Positions 1 to 9,538 of a stretch of 35,011 nucleotides of DNA are shown here, in pieces; position 1 is the stretch's first letter; every line of letters begins with the position of its first letter. Made by a program: the position numbers and the translations under genes. The notes beneath the pieces were generated by a model. The model was not told the DNA's origin, made no database searches, and saw only the letters and a program-made list of their open reading frames with translations. Source of the DNA: Nitrospinales bacterium (lineage in GTDB: Bacteria > Nitrospinota_A > UBA7883 > JACRGQ01). The stretch lies in the NCBI GenBank assembly GCA_023248535.1, contig JAHFEJ010000026.1:1-35011 (forward strand). Reading direction: 5' to 3'.

Positions 1-758
1 GAGTAGGTGCCGATCTTGTTGGCGGTATCGCCGTTGCTGGCGATCCGGTCCGCCCCGACGACCACCTTGTTGATCATCCCTTTTTTCATGAAGTAGCCGG
101 CCATGTTATCGGTGATGAGGGTTACGTCGATCCCCTCCTTCTTCATTTCCCATGCGGTCAGGCGCGCCCCTTGCAGAAAGGGGCGGGTTTCATCGGAAAA
201 GACTTTTATTTTTTTCCCGGCCAGGTGGGCCGCTTTGATGACGCCGAGCGCGGTGCCGAAGTGGCCGGCGGTGGCCAGCGCCCCGGCGTTGCAGTGGGTG
301 AGCACGGTATCGCCGTCGGCCAGAAGCACGGCTCCGTTGTTCCCCATGGTCTCGTTGATGAAAAGGTCTTCCACCAGTATTTTTTCCGCCTCGGTGATAA
401 GCGCCTGCTTTAGCGTGGCCACCGGGCCATTGTGGGCGGCCGCCACGCGGCGCATCCGGTCCACGGCCCAGAAGAGGTTTACCGCCGTGGGGCGGGTGCC
501 GGCGATGACGCGGCAAACTTCTTCAAATTCCGTTTTAAACGCGGCAAGGTTATCCGTGGCGATCTGCCGCGCGCCCAGGGCGCAGCCGCCCGCCGCGCTG
601 ACGCCGATGGCCGGCGCGCCGCGGACGGTCATGTTCCGTATCGCCTCGGCCAGTTCCTGGTAGTTGGTGCAGGTGACTATCACCTCTTCGGTGGGGAGCA
701 GCCGCTGGTCGATGAGCGCCACACGGCCGTTTTCCAAAAACTCGACTGTTTTAATCAT
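1..758 (-). CDS. mtnA: S-methyl-5-thioribose-1-phosphate isomerase (partial, C-terminus outside window)
   Basis: The frame stays open from the ATG at 758 to the window edge, about 252 codons, so the C-terminal third is missing. The translation starts [20 protein letters not shown] and contains [34 protein letters not shown] and the [20 protein letters not shown] segment, all typical of the MtnA/eIF2B-like isomerase family. The enzyme converts methylthioribose-1-phosphate to methylthioribulose-1-phosphate in the cytosolic methionine salvage pathway. Its ATG overlaps the stop of the upstream yggU-like gene as ATGA, so it is translationally coupled as the last visible gene of the yggS-proC-yggT-yggU run. 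No other salvage gene is visible. Confidence 0.93.
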   Translation of the reverse strand, partial: MIKTVEFLENGRVALIDQRLLPTEEVIVTCTNYQELAEAIRNMTVRGAPAIGVSAAGGCALGARQIATDNLAAFKTEFEEVCRVIAGTRPTAVNLFWAVDRMRRVAAAHNGPVATLKQALITEAEKILVEDLFINETMGNNGAVLLADGDTVLTHCNAGALATAGHFGTALGVIKAAHLAGKKIKVFSDETRPFLQGARLTAWEMKKEGIDVTLITDNMAGYFMKKGMINKVVVGADRIASNGDTANKIGTY

Positions 759-1051
759 AGTGCGTCCTTTATTTTTTTTGTTGCCTCGTCCGGCGCGATG
801 CCGGCCGCGAGAATTTTTTTCAATTTTCCCGTTTCACCTTTTATCACCGCCACGGCGCTTTTGGGCAGCCCCAGCGTTTTCGCCAAAAACCGTTCCAATT
901 CCCGGTTCGCCTTCCCCTCCACCGGCGGGGCCGCCACGCGCACCCGCACCGCCAGCGGCGTGATCTCCGCGATGGCGCTCTTCGACGCGCCGGGAACGGC
1001 GCGGCAGGCTATCAGCGTTCCGTTCGCCGCCGCCGTTATCGGGCCGTTCAT
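755..1051 (-). CDS. DUF167/YggU family protein
   Basis: A 98-residue protein matching the small YggU/DUF167 family in length and pattern: [20 protein letters not shown] is the family signature, followed by the typical [14 protein letters not shown] segment. The biochemical role of the family is not established. It sits 7 bases after the yggT stop and overlaps mtnA by ATGA. In many bacteria yggU-like genes accompany yggS, proC and yggT, as here, which supports the assignment. Confidence 0.9.
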   Translation of the reverse strand: MNGPITAAANGTLIACRAVPGASKSAIAEITPLAVRVRVAAPPVEGKANRELERFLAKTLGLPKSAVAVIKGETGKLKKILAAGIAPDEATKKIKDAL

Positions 1052-1058
1052 CCGCCGG

Positions 1059-1355
1059 TCAGTTCATGCGGAGGGCGATATCGTGAAGCGTGCGGACGAC
1101 AAACGCCTGGAGGAAGTAGATGATGAAGATCACCACCAGCGGCGAAAGGTCCAGCCCCGACATCGGCGGCAGCATCCGTTGAACCGGGCGCAGTACCGGA
1201 TCGGTGGCGTTCATCAAAAACCGGACGATGGGGTTGTACGGGTCGGGCGACACCCACGAGATGAGCGCGCGGATGATGATCAGCCACATGAAGAACGTCA
1301 GGGCCATGTCCAGAATGCCGGCGACGGCATCGAGAAAATTCGTGAAGACGAACAT
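1059..1355 (-). CDS. yggT: YggT family integral membrane protein
   Basis: A 98-residue protein with hydrophobic segments at about residues 5-30 and 65-90. Between them lies the family block MWLIIIRALISWVSPDPYNP followed by ATDPVLRPVQRMLPP, which identifies YggT. These small inner-membrane proteins have been linked to osmotic tolerance and cell-division genes, but their exact role is unclear. The ATG overlaps the proC stop (TGATG), indicating translational coupling. Confidence 0.93.
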   Translation of the reverse strand: MFVFTNFLDAVAGILDMALTFFMWLIIIRALISWVSPDPYNPIVRFLMNATDPVLRPVQRMLPPMSGLDLSPLVVIFIIYFLQAFVVRTLHDIALRMN

Positions 1356-2164
1356 CAGCCCAATTCCTTCGAACGCCGCACGGCGGCGGCCACGGCGGCA
1401 AGGAAGGCGGCGCGAACGCCGTGCGCCTCAAGCTCGTGCAACGCGGCGGCGGTGGTGCCGCCGGGGGAGGTGACCCGCTCGCGCAGCACGGCGGGGTGTT
1501 CCCCCTCCATCGCCAGCGTGGCGGAACCCTTCACCGTCTGGTACACCAAGGCGCGCGCCTGCTCCAGGGTGAGGCCGTTTTCCACTCCCGCCTGTATCAG
1601 GGCCTCCATCATTAAAAAGACGTATGCCGGCCCGCTGCCCGAAAGGGCGGTGACGGCGTCCATTTTCGCTTCCTCGATCCAAAGCACGCTTCCCACGGAG
1701 CCGAACAGCTCCTCCACCATGGCGCGGTCATTGCTTTCCACCCGGGGGGTTGATACCAGCGCGGTGCTTCCTTGGCTCACGGTGGCGCAGACGTTCGGCA
1801 TGGCCCGCACCAGCCGGGCCTTGACGGACTGGATAAGCGTGGCGACGCGTATGCCCGCGGCGATGCTGACCACCACTACATCTTCGTTTATGGAGTGCCC
1901 CACTTCGCGCAGCACTTCCGGCATTATCTGCGGCTTTACCGAAAGCACCAGCACATCCGCGTGCGCCACCACCGACAGGTTGTCTTTGGTGACGCCGATG
2001 CCGTAGCGCGCCTTCAGATGATCCAGCCGGACGGGCGAGGCGTCCGACGCCAGTATCGCCTCGGGGGGGCAGGCCCCCGCTTTCAGGAGACCGGCGATGA
2101 TGGCTTCTCCCATCGCGCCGCCGCCGATAAATCCGATCTTTTTAGCCTTTAGTTTTCCGCTCAC
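1355..2164 (-). CDS. proC: Pyrroline-5-carboxylate reductase
   Basis: Catalyses the last step of proline synthesis, NAD(P)H-dependent reduction of 1-pyrroline-5-carboxylate. The N-terminal Rossmann motif [20 protein letters not shown], the central SVKPQIMPEVL and the C-terminal ALSGSGPAYVFLMMEALI plus TSPGGTTAAALHELE blocks are diagnostic. The frame is open back to an ATG at 2221, but that would overlap yggS by 80 bases and add residues before the usual ProC N-terminus. I prefer the GTG at 2164, which has GGGGA upstream, overlaps yggS by 23 bases and gives 269 residues, the usual length. Confidence 0.95.
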   Translation of the reverse strand: MSGKLKAKKIGFIGGGAMGEAIIAGLLKAGACPPEAILASDASPVRLDHLKARYGIGVTKDNLSVVAHADVLVLSVKPQIMPEVLREVGHSINEDVVVVSIAAGIRVATLIQSVKARLVRAMPNVCATVSQGSTALVSTPRVESNDRAMVEELFGSVGSVLWIEEAKMDAVTALSGSGPAYVFLMMEALIQAGVENGLTLEQARALVYQTVKGSATLAMEGEHPAVLRERVTSPGGTTAAALHELEAHGVRAAFLAAVAAAVRRSKELG

Positions 2165-2864
2165 CGAAAATCCCCGTTCCAATCCGTATATGGGAAGCGC
2201 CTTCTTCCACGGCGACCGCATAGTCGCCCGTCATCCCGCATGATAGTACATCCAAGGCGGCATTTTCCATCCCCAAGGCGGCAATTTCATCGCGGAGGCC
2301 CCGCAGCCGCGCAAAATGGGGGCGGGAAGCCTCCGGGTCGTCCGCAAACGGCGGTATCGCCATCAGGCCGCGCAACCGTATGTTCGGCAGCGCCGCGATC
2401 TTTACCGCCGCGGCGATGGTCTCCGCCGGTGGCACGCCATGCTTGTTCGGCTCTTCCCCGATGTTCACTTCCAGCAGCACCGGCATCACCATCCCGCGCG
2501 CGGCGGCGCGGCGGCTTATTTCTCCGGCCAGTTCCGCGCCGTCCACCGAATGAACCATGCTGAATATGTCAAAAATGTATTTTACCTTGTTCTTTTGCAG
2601 CGGGCCGATGAGATGCCATTCGGCGGCGTTGCCTATGGCGGCGAATTTTTCGCGCGCCTCCTGCACCCGGTTTTCCCCCAGAATGGTGACGCCGCAGGCC
2701 AGCGCCGCGCGGACCGCGTCCACGCCCACCGTTTTGGTGACGGCGACCAGCGTCACCTCTTCGGGGCGGCGTCCGGCGCGGGCGCAGGCGGCGGCGACGT
2801 TGCCCCTGATTTCGGCCAGATTGGCGGCGATCCGCGCCTTGAGATTTTCATCATGCATCGCCAT
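2142..2864 (-). CDS. yggS: YggS family pyridoxal phosphate homeostasis protein
   Basis: A 240-residue protein with the family hallmarks: [16 protein letters not shown], which holds the PLP-binding lysine of the alanine-racemase-like N-terminal barrel, then [29 protein letters not shown] and the C-terminal [20 protein letters not shown] and [10 protein letters not shown]. The family binds PLP without a known catalytic reaction and keeps PLP and amino-acid pools balanced. It is the first gene of the minus-strand operon. An ATG at 2858 is a possible alternative start two codons in. Confidence 0.95.
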   Translation of the reverse strand: MAMHDENLKARIAANLAEIRGNVAAACARAGRRPEEVTLVAVTKTVGVDAVRAALACGVTILGENRVQEAREKFAAIGNAAEWHLIGPLQKNKVKYIFDIFSMVHSVDGAELAGEISRRAAARGMVMPVLLEVNIGEEPNKHGVPPAETIAAAVKIAALPNIRLRGLMAIPPFADDPEASRPHFARLRGLRDEIAALGMENAALDVLSCGMTGDYAVAVEEGASHIRIGTGIFGERKTKG

Positions 2865-2871
2865 GCACGGG

Positions 2872-2881
2872 ATTATATAAT
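2872..2881. promoter_or_regulatory. Palindromic -10 element between yggS and ald
   Basis: The 54-base divergent spacer contains ATTATATAAT, a perfect palindrome that reads TATAAT on both strands (2876-2881 plus, 2877-2872 minus). A transcript to the right would start near 2888, about 30 bases before the ald GTG. One to the left would start almost at the yggS ATG. No good -35 box is visible on either side, so this is a moderate candidate. Confidence 0.4.
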
Positions 2882-2918
2882 GATTCGGCCACGGAATAAT
2901 TTTTGGGAGGCTTTAAGG

Positions 2919-4025
2919 GTGATCATAGGAGTTCCGCGCGAGATCAAGGCGGACGAATACCGCGTGGGGCTGGCCCCCGCCGGGGCGCGAAGCCTTGCGC
3001 TGGCCGGCCATACCGTCCTTGTTGAAAAAGGGGCGGGGGAGGGGAGCGGTTTTTCCGACGACGCCTACGCCGCCGAGGGGGCGGAGATCGCCGATTCCGC
3101 GCCGGCCCTCTGGAGCCGCGCCGAAATGGTGGTGAAGGTGAAAGAGCCGGTCAGCCCCGAATTTGATTACATGCGGGAAGGGCAGATCCTCTATACCTTC
3201 CTTCACCTCGCCGCCGACAAGAACCTTACCGAACGTTTATTGGAGAAAAAGATCATCGGCGTCGCCTATGAAACCGTGCGGGGGGAGGGGCATTCGCTGC
3301 CGTTGCTGGTGCCGATGTCCGAAATAGCCGGGCGGATGGCGGTGCAGGAGGGGGCGAGATACCTTGAAAAAGCCAACGGCGGCCGCGGCGTGCTGCTGGG
3401 CGGAGTGCCGGGGGTGGCCGCCGCGCGCGTCGCCATCATCGGCGGCGGGGTTGTGGGGGCCAACGCCGCCAAGATCGCCACCGGTATGGGGGCGCGGGTA
3501 AAGGTGCTGGATAGATCGCTCGAACGCCTGCGCTATCTCGACGATATTTTCGGGGGGAGGCTGGAGACCATCTATGCCAACCCGCTCACCATCCGGGCCG
3601 CCACGCGCGAGGCCGACCTGTTGATCGGCGCGGTGCTGATCCCCGGCGCGAAGGCGCCGCGGCTGGTCACCCGCCAGATGGTTGCCGAAATGAAGCAGGG
3701 CGCGGTGATCGTGGATGTTTCGGTGGATCAGGGGGGGTGCATCGAGACCAGCCGCCCCACCACGCATCACAACCCCACCTATGTGGTGGATGGCGTTCTC
3801 CATTATTGCGTGTCGAATATGCCCGGAGCGGTCCCCCGCACCAGTACGCTTGCCCTCACCAGCGCCACATTCCCTTATGCTTTTGAAATAGCGCAGAAAG
3901 GGATTACAATGGCCGTTCGGGACAATCCCCTTTTGCGTCCCGGGTTGAATGTGCATAGGGGATTGCTGACGTGCCAGGAAGTGGCGCAATCGCTTGATTT
4001 GAAATATACTCCGTTGGGAATATGA
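2919..4025 (+). CDS. ald: Alanine dehydrogenase
   Basis: NAD-dependent interconversion of L-alanine and pyruvate plus ammonia. The protein begins [20 protein letters not shown], followed by the catalytic-domain segment MVVKVKEP, the nucleotide-binding region [20 protein letters not shown] near residue 170, and the C-terminal [16 protein letters not shown] and [13 protein letters not shown] blocks. The frame is open further upstream, but the GTG at 2919 has GGGAGG eight bases before it and gives 368 residues, the normal Ald length. Its stop overlaps the next gene as ATGA, so the downstream kinase is translationally coupled to it. Confidence 0.96.
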   Translation: MIIGVPREIKADEYRVGLAPAGARSLALAGHTVLVEKGAGEGSGFSDDAYAAEGAEIADSAPALWSRAEMVVKVKEPVSPEFDYMREGQILYTFLHLAADKNLTERLLEKKIIGVAYETVRGEGHSLPLLVPMSEIAGRMAVQEGARYLEKANGGRGVLLGGVPGVAAARVAIIGGGVVGANAAKIATGMGARVKVLDRSLERLRYLDDIFGGRLETIYANPLTIRAATREADLLIGAVLIPGAKAPRLVTRQMVAEMKQGAVIVDVSVDQGGCIETSRPTTHHNPTYVVDGVLHYCVSNMPGAVPRTSTLALTSATFPYAFEIAQKGITMAVRDNPLLRPGLNVHRGLLTCQEVAQSLDLKYTPLGI

Positions 4026-5692
4026 TACCAAAAACACTAGGACGGTTTGAGATAGTTAGCGAGCTTGGCCGCGGGGCCATGGGCGTGGTCTATAAAGGCC
4101 GCGATCCCAAGCTGGAGCGGACGGTTGCCCTTAAGGTCATCCATTTCGGCCTGAACAAGGAAGACGAACAGCAGCTTCAGGTGAAAGAGCGCTTCCTTGT
4201 CGAGGCGCGCGCCACCGCCCAGTTGCAGCACTCGAACATCCTCACCATCTATGATGTCGGCGATGAGGGGAGCCTGACCTACATCGCCATGGAGTTTCTC
4301 GAAGGAGGTTCCCTTGAGGATATGATCAAGGGGGGCAAGTTCCAGGACTACGACCAGATCATCGACATCGTCCGCCAGATAGCCGACGGGCTGGATCATG
4401 CCCACCAGAAAGGGATCGTCCACCGCGACATCAAACCGGCGAATATCATGATGGCCGGCGGCAAAGTGCCGAAGATCGCCGATTTCGGCCTGGCGCGCCT
4501 TTCAAACTCCACGCTGACGACCACCGGTACCGTGTTGGGCACGCCCAGTTACATGGCACCGGAGCAGATACGCGGACGCAAGGTTGACGGCCGTGCCGAT
4601 CTTTTTGCGCTGGGCGTCATTTTTTACGAGATGCTCACCGGGGAAAAACCGTTCGGCGGCGACAGCATCACCAGCGTGATCTACCGGGTGGTGAACGAAG
4701 AGCCGATTCCGCCGCGCAAACTGAACATTGACCTGCCCGACGCCATCGACCAGTTTATGCAAAAAGCCCTGAATAAAGAGCCGGGACAGCGGTTTCAGAC
4801 CGGCGCGGAATTTGTCGAGGCGCTCCGGCTGCTGCAAAAGGGATTATACAAATCCGAGATGGCGTTCTCCGCCTCCAGCAACGCCACGCAGCGGCTGACC
4901 GCCGACGAGACCGCCCGCATGAGCGTCCCCCAGAAGAAAAATATGGGGCTGATCATCGGCGGCGCTGTGGGCGCGGTGGCGGTGGTCGGCCTGGCGGTTA
5001 TGTTGTTCACCGGCGGCAAAAAAGAGACGGTGAAAGCCGACGCCGGGGGGACAGCCACGGAACCGGCCAGTAAGGACGCGAAACCGAAAGAACCCGCCAA
5101 GCCCGAAGAGGCGAAACCCAAAGAAGAAAAGGCCGCGGCGGCCAAACCGGAACAGGTGAAACCCAAAGCCGCGGCGCCTAAAAAAGATAAGGTCGTTGCG
5201 GCGAAACCGGTGGATGGCAAACCTGCCGCTGCAAAGATTGCGGAGACCAAACCGGGCAAGGCGGCGGTTGCGGAAACCAGGCCGGTTGAGGCGAAACCGG
5301 CGGACGTGAAACCGGCGGATACAAAGTCCGCGGAGGCCAAACCAAAAGACGCGAAGCATAAAGAGACAAAGAAAGAGGCCAAGGAAGAAAAAGCCAAAGA
5401 GGAAACAGCCCAGGCCGCCGCTGCCGCCCAGGAGGCCAAAGAGAAGCCCAAGGAAGAGAGCAAAGGCGGTTTCAGCCTTTTTAAATCCGGCGCGTGTACG
5501 CTCATCGTTGAAGCCAAAGAAGGGGACAAGGTGCAAGTGGACGGGCGCGATTACAAGGTTTTCCCGGTTGAGTTAAAAGATATTCCCGTCGGCAGGCACA
5601 ACATATTTGTGGTCCGCAAAGGTTCCAAGCCGTTTTTAAAATCCGTTACGGTAAAGGATGGCGAGACCCTTAAAGTAACGCCGGAATTCTAG
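4022..5692 (+). CDS. Membrane-anchored Ser/Thr protein kinase with Lys/Ala/Pro-rich linker and PEGA-like C-terminal domain
   Basis: A PknB-type Hanks kinase of 556 residues. The kinase domain (about 7-275) has the glycine loop [15 protein letters not shown] lysine K38, catalytic HRDIKPAN at 134-141, DFG at 154-156 and APEQIRG, so it should be active. A single transmembrane helix lies at about 308-331 ([20 protein letters not shown]). It is followed by about 145 residues rich in Lys, Ala, Pro and Glu with loosely repeated AKP/KPA units, then a folded C-terminal domain of about 65 residues resembling a PEGA domain ([15 protein letters not shown]-like turn). The linker and C-terminal domain are expected outside the cytoplasm, where the linker could span the periplasm. 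The gene overlaps ald by ATGA and precedes an MscS channel by 37 bases. The substrate is unknown. Confidence 0.9.
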   Translation: MIPKTLGRFEIVSELGRGAMGVVYKGRDPKLERTVALKVIHFGLNKEDEQQLQVKERFLVEARATAQLQHSNILTIYDVGDEGSLTYIAMEFLEGGSLEDMIKGGKFQDYDQIIDIVRQIADGLDHAHQKGIVHRDIKPANIMMAGGKVPKIADFGLARLSNSTLTTTGTVLGTPSYMAPEQIRGRKVDGRADLFALGVIFYEMLTGEKPFGGDSITSVIYRVVNEEPIPPRKLNIDLPDAIDQFMQKALNKEPGQRFQTGAEFVEALRLLQKGLYKSEMAFSASSNATQRLTADETARMSVPQKKNMGLIIGGAVGAVAVVGLAVMLFTGGKKETVKADAGGTATEPASKDAKPKEPAKPEEAKPKEEKAAAAKPEQVKPKAAAPKKDKVVAAKPVDGKPAAAKIAETKPGKAAVAETRPVEAKPADVKPADTKSAEAKPKDAKHKETKKEAKEEKAKEETAQAAAAAQEAKEKPKEESKGGFSLFKSGACTLIVEAKEGDKVQVDGRDYKVFPVELKDIPVGRHNIFVVRKGSKPFLKSVTVKDGETLKVTPEF

Positions 5693-5729
5693 GCGCCGGA
5701 TTTGGGGCGGTTCATCGCGGAAATCCCTT

Positions 5730-6839
5730 ATGAGTGATTTATGGCGTCAGCTTGATCAGTATCACATAGCGGGTATTTCCTTTGCGCTCATCGCCCGCTC
5801 GCTGGGTATCATTCTTGCCACCCTCATTGTGCGCAAATTCGCGGCTCAAAGGATCATGAATTTCTTCGCCCGGTTGGCCGAACGGACCGCGGTGGAGTGG
5901 GACGATCTTGTCATAGAGGCATCCAAGCCGCAGGTATCGCAGCTTATCCTCGTCTTTGGTATTTGGTCTTCCCTGCGGATACTGCCGCTTCCCACCGAGC
6001 CGTTCCATCTGCACAACGGCATCGATCTGCTGGCGAAACTGCTCATCATCGGCATTTTCACCGTGCTGGCGCTCAAATACATCCGCATCCTTGAAGGGGA
6101 GCTGAAAAAAAGCGCCGCGGACCCCGACTACTGGATGGACCTGCACCTCATTCCGCTGATGAGCATCGGGCTCAAAGCATTGCTGGGGATCACGGTTTTC
6201 GTCATCGCCGCCCAAACCCTCGGCTATTCCGTAAGCGCGCTGGTGGCGTCCCTCGGCATCGGCGGCGTGGCGGTGGCTTTGGCGGCCAAGGATACGCTGG
6301 CCAATTTTTTCGGCAGCGTGATGGTGATGATCGACAAACCGTTCCGCATCGGCGAGACCATCAAAGCCGGCGATTTTACCGGGGCTGTGGAGGAGATCGG
6401 TTTCCGCTCCACCCGCATCCGCACCCTCGATAAAACCCTGATGGTGGTGCCGAACGAAAAGATAGCCTCCATGAATATCGAGAACCTGACCCGCATCGCC
6501 GATCCGCATGTGAACATGCGGCGCGTGAATTTCGTGCTCGGCCTGGAATATAAGGGCGCCGCCCGGATCGAAGCGGCGGTGGACGAACTCCGCGCCATCC
6601 TCGCGGCCCACCCGATGGTGGCGGATGAAAACCGGCAGGTCTTTTTTTCGGCGTTCGGCGAATCGTCCCTCAATATCCTCGTCAACTACTTCATCAAGAC
6701 CGGCGATTTTGCGCAGTTCATGGCGATCAAGCAGGAGATCAACCTGGCGATGATGCGGAAGCTGGCGGACATGGGATTGCCGCCCGCCTTTCCAAGCCGC
6801 ACCGTATATCTGGAACAGGGAACCCCGGCAAAACAGTAA
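5730..6839 (+). CDS. MscS-family small-conductance mechanosensitive channel
   Basis: A 369-residue integral membrane protein. Several hydrophobic helices fill the first 180 residues. The pore-lining helix and start of the beta domain are clear: SALVASLGIGGVAVALAAKD then TLANFFGSVMVMIDKPFRIG, followed by GAVEEIGFRSTRIRTLD and VVPNEKIASMNIEN. These are the strongest conserved blocks of MscS. The family releases small solutes on hypo-osmotic shock, and some members are gated by other signals. It lies 37 bases after the kinase on the same strand, so co-transcription is likely. A short GCGCG/CGCGC hairpin after the stop (6841-6854) lacks a T-tract. Confidence 0.93.
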   Translation: MSDLWRQLDQYHIAGISFALIARSLGIILATLIVRKFAAQRIMNFFARLAERTAVEWDDLVIEASKPQVSQLILVFGIWSSLRILPLPTEPFHLHNGIDLLAKLLIIGIFTVLALKYIRILEGELKKSAADPDYWMDLHLIPLMSIGLKALLGITVFVIAAQTLGYSVSALVASLGIGGVAVALAAKDTLANFFGSVMVMIDKPFRIGETIKAGDFTGAVEEIGFRSTRIRTLDKTLMVVPNEKIASMNIENLTRIADPHVNMRRVNFVLGLEYKGAARIEAAVDELRAILAAHPMVADENRQVFFSAFGESSLNILVNYFIKTGDFAQFMAIKQEINLAMMRKLADMGLPPAFPSRTVYLEQGTPAKQ

Positions 6840-6870
6840 CGCGCGTACTCGCGCCGCGCTCCGCCCGCAA

Positions 6871-7647
6871 TTACCGCTTTCCGATTTCCGGTTTGAGGCT
6901 TTTGGGCCGGATGAAGCTTTTCTTCGGATAGTAGCCGGAGGGGAGTGTGGTGTTGGGGTAGACCCAGCACTGCTCTTCCAGAAGGGCGGCGGGGGAGGTG
7001 ACGGAGTTGCATCCCAACTCGCAGTGGTCGCCGATAATGGCGCCGAACTTCGCCATGCCGGTGCGCACCGTTTCACCGTTCAGCACAAACGTTATTTCCG
7101 GGAAGGATACCGCCATCTTCGCTTCCGGCAGGCGGAACTTCAGGTTGGCGATTTTCGTTCCCGCGCCGAGGTTGACGTATGAGCCGAGCACCGAATCGCC
7201 GATGTAATTGAAGTGCCCCGCCTCGGTGTGGTTCATCAGGATCGAGTTTTTGATCTCGGTGGTGTGCCCCAGCGTGCAGTGGTCGCCCGCGATGAGGTCG
7301 CCGCGCAGGAAAGCCCCCTGCCGGATCTCGCATTTGCGGCCGATGAGCGCCGGGCCTTTGATGTAGGCGGCCGGCTCGATTTTTGTTCCCGCGCCGATAA
7401 AGATGTGGAGCGGGCGGTAGTCGATATCCTGTTTCAGCGTGGTTTCACCGGTGCAGAAAAGGGCATCGCCATTCCGTTCGACCCCCGCCGGCAAGGTTGC
7501 GCCGCCGGTTGCGGGAAAGTGGGCGAGGATATGATCGTGTATTTTTGGCAGCACGTCCCACGGGCGGCTGATGCCGTCGAAAATCCCTTTATGGGCGAAG
7601 CCTCCCAGTCCGGGAAAAAAGTCCCGCAGGTTGAAATCAGTCGACAC
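6871..7647 (-). CDS. Stand-alone left-handed beta-helix acetyltransferase, equivalent to the GlmU C-terminal domain
   Basis: A 258-residue protein with hexapeptide repeats (IGAGTKIEPAAYIKGPALIG and onward) forming a left-handed beta-helix. The block EIKNSILMNHTEAGHFNYIG then VNLGAGTKIANLKF matches the GlmU acetyltransferase active site. Residues R115, K133, H145, Y148, N159 and N168 fall at the same spacing as E. coli GlmU R333, K351, H363, Y366, N377 and N386 (numbering recalled). I infer acetyl-CoA-dependent N-acetylation of glucosamine-1-phosphate or a close analogue. The start is GTG 7647, with GGGAGG upstream and an 11-base overlap with the mutase gene. It is the last gene of the amino-sugar operon. 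The N-terminal 75 residues are not recognised. Confidence 0.85.
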   Translation of the reverse strand: MSTDFNLRDFFPGLGGFAHKGIFDGISRPWDVLPKIHDHILAHFPATGGATLPAGVERNGDALFCTGETTLKQDIDYRPLHIFIGAGTKIEPAAYIKGPALIGRKCEIRQGAFLRGDLIAGDHCTLGHTTEIKNSILMNHTEAGHFNYIGDSVLGSYVNLGAGTKIANLKFRLPEAKMAVSFPEITFVLNGETVRTGMAKFGAIIGDHCELGCNSVTSPAALLEEQCWVYPNTTLPSGYYPKKSFIRPKSLKPEIGKR

Positions 7648-9535
7648 ATTCCCTCCCCAACAGCGTAAGGGTAAAACCTTCCGCGCCCGACTTGACCAGT
7701 TTCTGTTTTATTTCCATTTCGTAGGTCAGCCGGTCGAAGTCCACGCCGGGATAGAATTCTTTTTTCGGCTGTTCGCCGTGGAACAACTGTTCCAGGATCA
7801 TCTGTTCCGCCGCGGCCATCCGGTGTTCCCTGTTTTTCATTTTTTTCATAAGGAGTCCCAGCGCCGCATCCAGTGTTTTTTGCAGCAAAGGCCGCAATGC
7901 CCGAGGCCCGCGTACGTTCACGCTTATTTTGTCCTCGGTGCCGCTGTTGCGGACGAAAATGGAGGCGACATGCCCTTCGCCCGCTTTTACCAGTTTGGCG
8001 AAAAGCATGTCAGGTTCGTCGGCGATCAGCAACGGTTCCACGGTGATGTCTTTCGCCTTTCCTTCCATGATGGACCTGTTGATGATATCCAGCACTCTTT
8101 TCCACACCTCGCCGCCGCGGTGGAAAAGTTTTTTGTCTATGTAGTAGGCATAGCCGGTTTGTTTGAAACCCGGCTCAAACGGCTCTTTGAGCAGGGCGGC
8201 CATCTTTGCGTTGTCGGAACCGGCAAGGCGGTGGGCGGCAACCAAGGTGTTGATGGCCCCTTTCAAGCCGTTGCCGGCGAAGACCTTCGCTTCCGCTCCG
8301 CAGGCCGCCAGCGGAACCAGGCCGGCGTGGATGCTGTGGCCGGTTTCCTCGGCGCCAAGCGCGAAACAGCCGGGCGCGCTGTTGGCGCAATGCAGTATCC
8401 ATTTGTCGCCTACCGCCATCATTTCCGGTTTCAGGCCCAGGTTGGCGATGTGGCGCGCGACATTGATATCGCTTTCCACCGTATAGGCGAATGTTTTGCC
8501 GCGGTATTCATCGGGCGCGGATTGCATAAGCCATGCGGCCTGCAGGGCGGAGCATTCGTCGCCGGATAGGATGTGCAGCGCGTCTTCGGCGGAATCGTAC
8601 CAGAGGAGGAAAAACCGGTCGCCATCGCCGTCGAAAACGACCCCCATAAGCCGTTTCAAGGCGCCGGGCCTGGCGGCCAGGGCGCGCCCGGTTTCAAACA
8701 TTTTCTTAACCAGTTTGTGCCGGGCGATGCCCGCGTCCTCGGCGAAGCGCTTTGCGCTGATGGCCCGGATCCCTTCCAGGTAGGCGACTCCCGAATCGCG
8801 GTTGATGTCGCCGTTTTGTTCGCCGGCCACTTCGGTCACTTGCCCAAAGCCAAGCTGTGAAAAAATCATCGCGCCCAATCCAGCCATTGCGCCATGCGCG
8901 GCGTCCACCACGATCCCGGTTCCCGTGAAGAGTCCTTCCCCGGCGCCGATCCACGTGTTGCGGGGATCCATATGGAAATCGGCGAGCTGCCGGCGCCCCC
9001 AGCTGACGAGATCGATGGGCTGATATTTTTTCGGCGTACGGCGCACCGCGTCAAAATCGGCGGCTTCAACGGCGGCGGAAAGGAGATCGTCTTCCTCCGT
9101 CATGGGTTTTACCGCTCCGGGGGCGTTAAATATTTTGATGCCGTTCTGATCCCGGGGATTATGCGAGGCGGTTATCATAAAGGCGGTCGCGGTTGAGCGG
9201 CAGACCAGCGCAATTGCCACTCCCGGGGTGGGAATGACGCCGAGGACGGCTGGCACGCCGCCCGCCTTGGCGATCCCGTCCACCGCTTTGCCGGTATAGC
9301 ACCCTTCGGTGTCGCGGCCGTCCCAGCCGATAAGGACTTCGTCCCCCGGTTCCATCATGCCGGTTTCGATCATGCGCGTCACGTGGGTGTGGCAGTAAAG
9401 CTCGAAAAACTCTTCGGTCATTATTCCGTTCCGATGGAAAACTTCCAGCGGCCCATAGTCAAATGCGGCCGCCAAGGCCACGGGACGGCGCACGCCATCG
9501 GTTCCCTGCAACCGTTCAACGGTTTTTCCGGCCAC
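7637..9535 (-). CDS. Alpha-D-phosphohexomutase, GlmM/PGM-like, unusually long
   Basis: A 632-residue phosphohexomutase. Key sites are in order: GTDGVRR at 11-17, phosphoserine loop TASHNP with S124, metal loop DGDGDR at 302-307, sugar loop GAEETGH at 394-400, and phosphate loop RNSGTED at 528-534. Known members interconvert hexose 1- and 6-phosphates. Between glmS and a GlmU-type acetyltransferase, the likely substrate is glucosamine phosphate (the GlmM role), but GlmM usually has about 450 residues and this subgroup cannot be fixed from motifs. There are extra segments inside the domains and about 80 residues after the phosphate loop that I do not recognise. It lies three bases after glmS. 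Confidence 0.88.
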   Translation of the reverse strand: MAGKTVERLQGTDGVRRPVALAAAFDYGPLEVFHRNGIMTEEFFELYCHTHVTRMIETGMMEPGDEVLIGWDGRDTEGCYTGKAVDGIAKAGGVPAVLGVIPTPGVAIALVCRSTATAFMITASHNPRDQNGIKIFNAPGAVKPMTEEDDLLSAAVEAADFDAVRRTPKKYQPIDLVSWGRRQLADFHMDPRNTWIGAGEGLFTGTGIVVDAAHGAMAGLGAMIFSQLGFGQVTEVAGEQNGDINRDSGVAYLEGIRAISAKRFAEDAGIARHKLVKKMFETGRALAARPGALKRLMGVVFDGDGDRFFLLWYDSAEDALHILSGDECSALQAAWLMQSAPDEYRGKTFAYTVESDINVARHIANLGLKPEMMAVGDKWILHCANSAPGCFALGAEETGHSIHAGLVPLAACGAEAKVFAGNGLKGAINTLVAAHRLAGSDNAKMAALLKEPFEPGFKQTGYAYYIDKKLFHRGGEVWKRVLDIINRSIMEGKAKDITVEPLLIADEPDMLFAKLVKAGEGHVASIFVRNSGTEDKISVNVRGPRALRPLLQKTLDAALGLLMKKMKNREHRMAAAEQMILEQLFHGEQPKKEFYPGVDFDRLTYEMEIKQKLVKSGAEGFTLTLLGRECVD

Positions 9536-9538
9536 CGG

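Noticed and set aside
432-2006. A 524-codon plus-strand frame across proC, yggT and the yggU-like gene
   Set aside because: It is antisense to three well-recognised genes, has no family-like motifs and is a by-product of high GC codon bias.
5040-5460. Repetitive DNA in the kinase gene as a possible tandem repeat or CRISPR-like array
   Set aside because: The units are degenerate, in frame and protein-level (AKP/KPA), with no conserved repeat and spacer pattern.
4795-5536. Two long minus-strand frames opposite the kinase linker, rich in Phe, Leu, Ala and Ser
   Set aside because: They mirror the Lys/Ala/Pro-rich repeat on the plus strand, which leaves the opposite frames open. No independent coding signal is seen.
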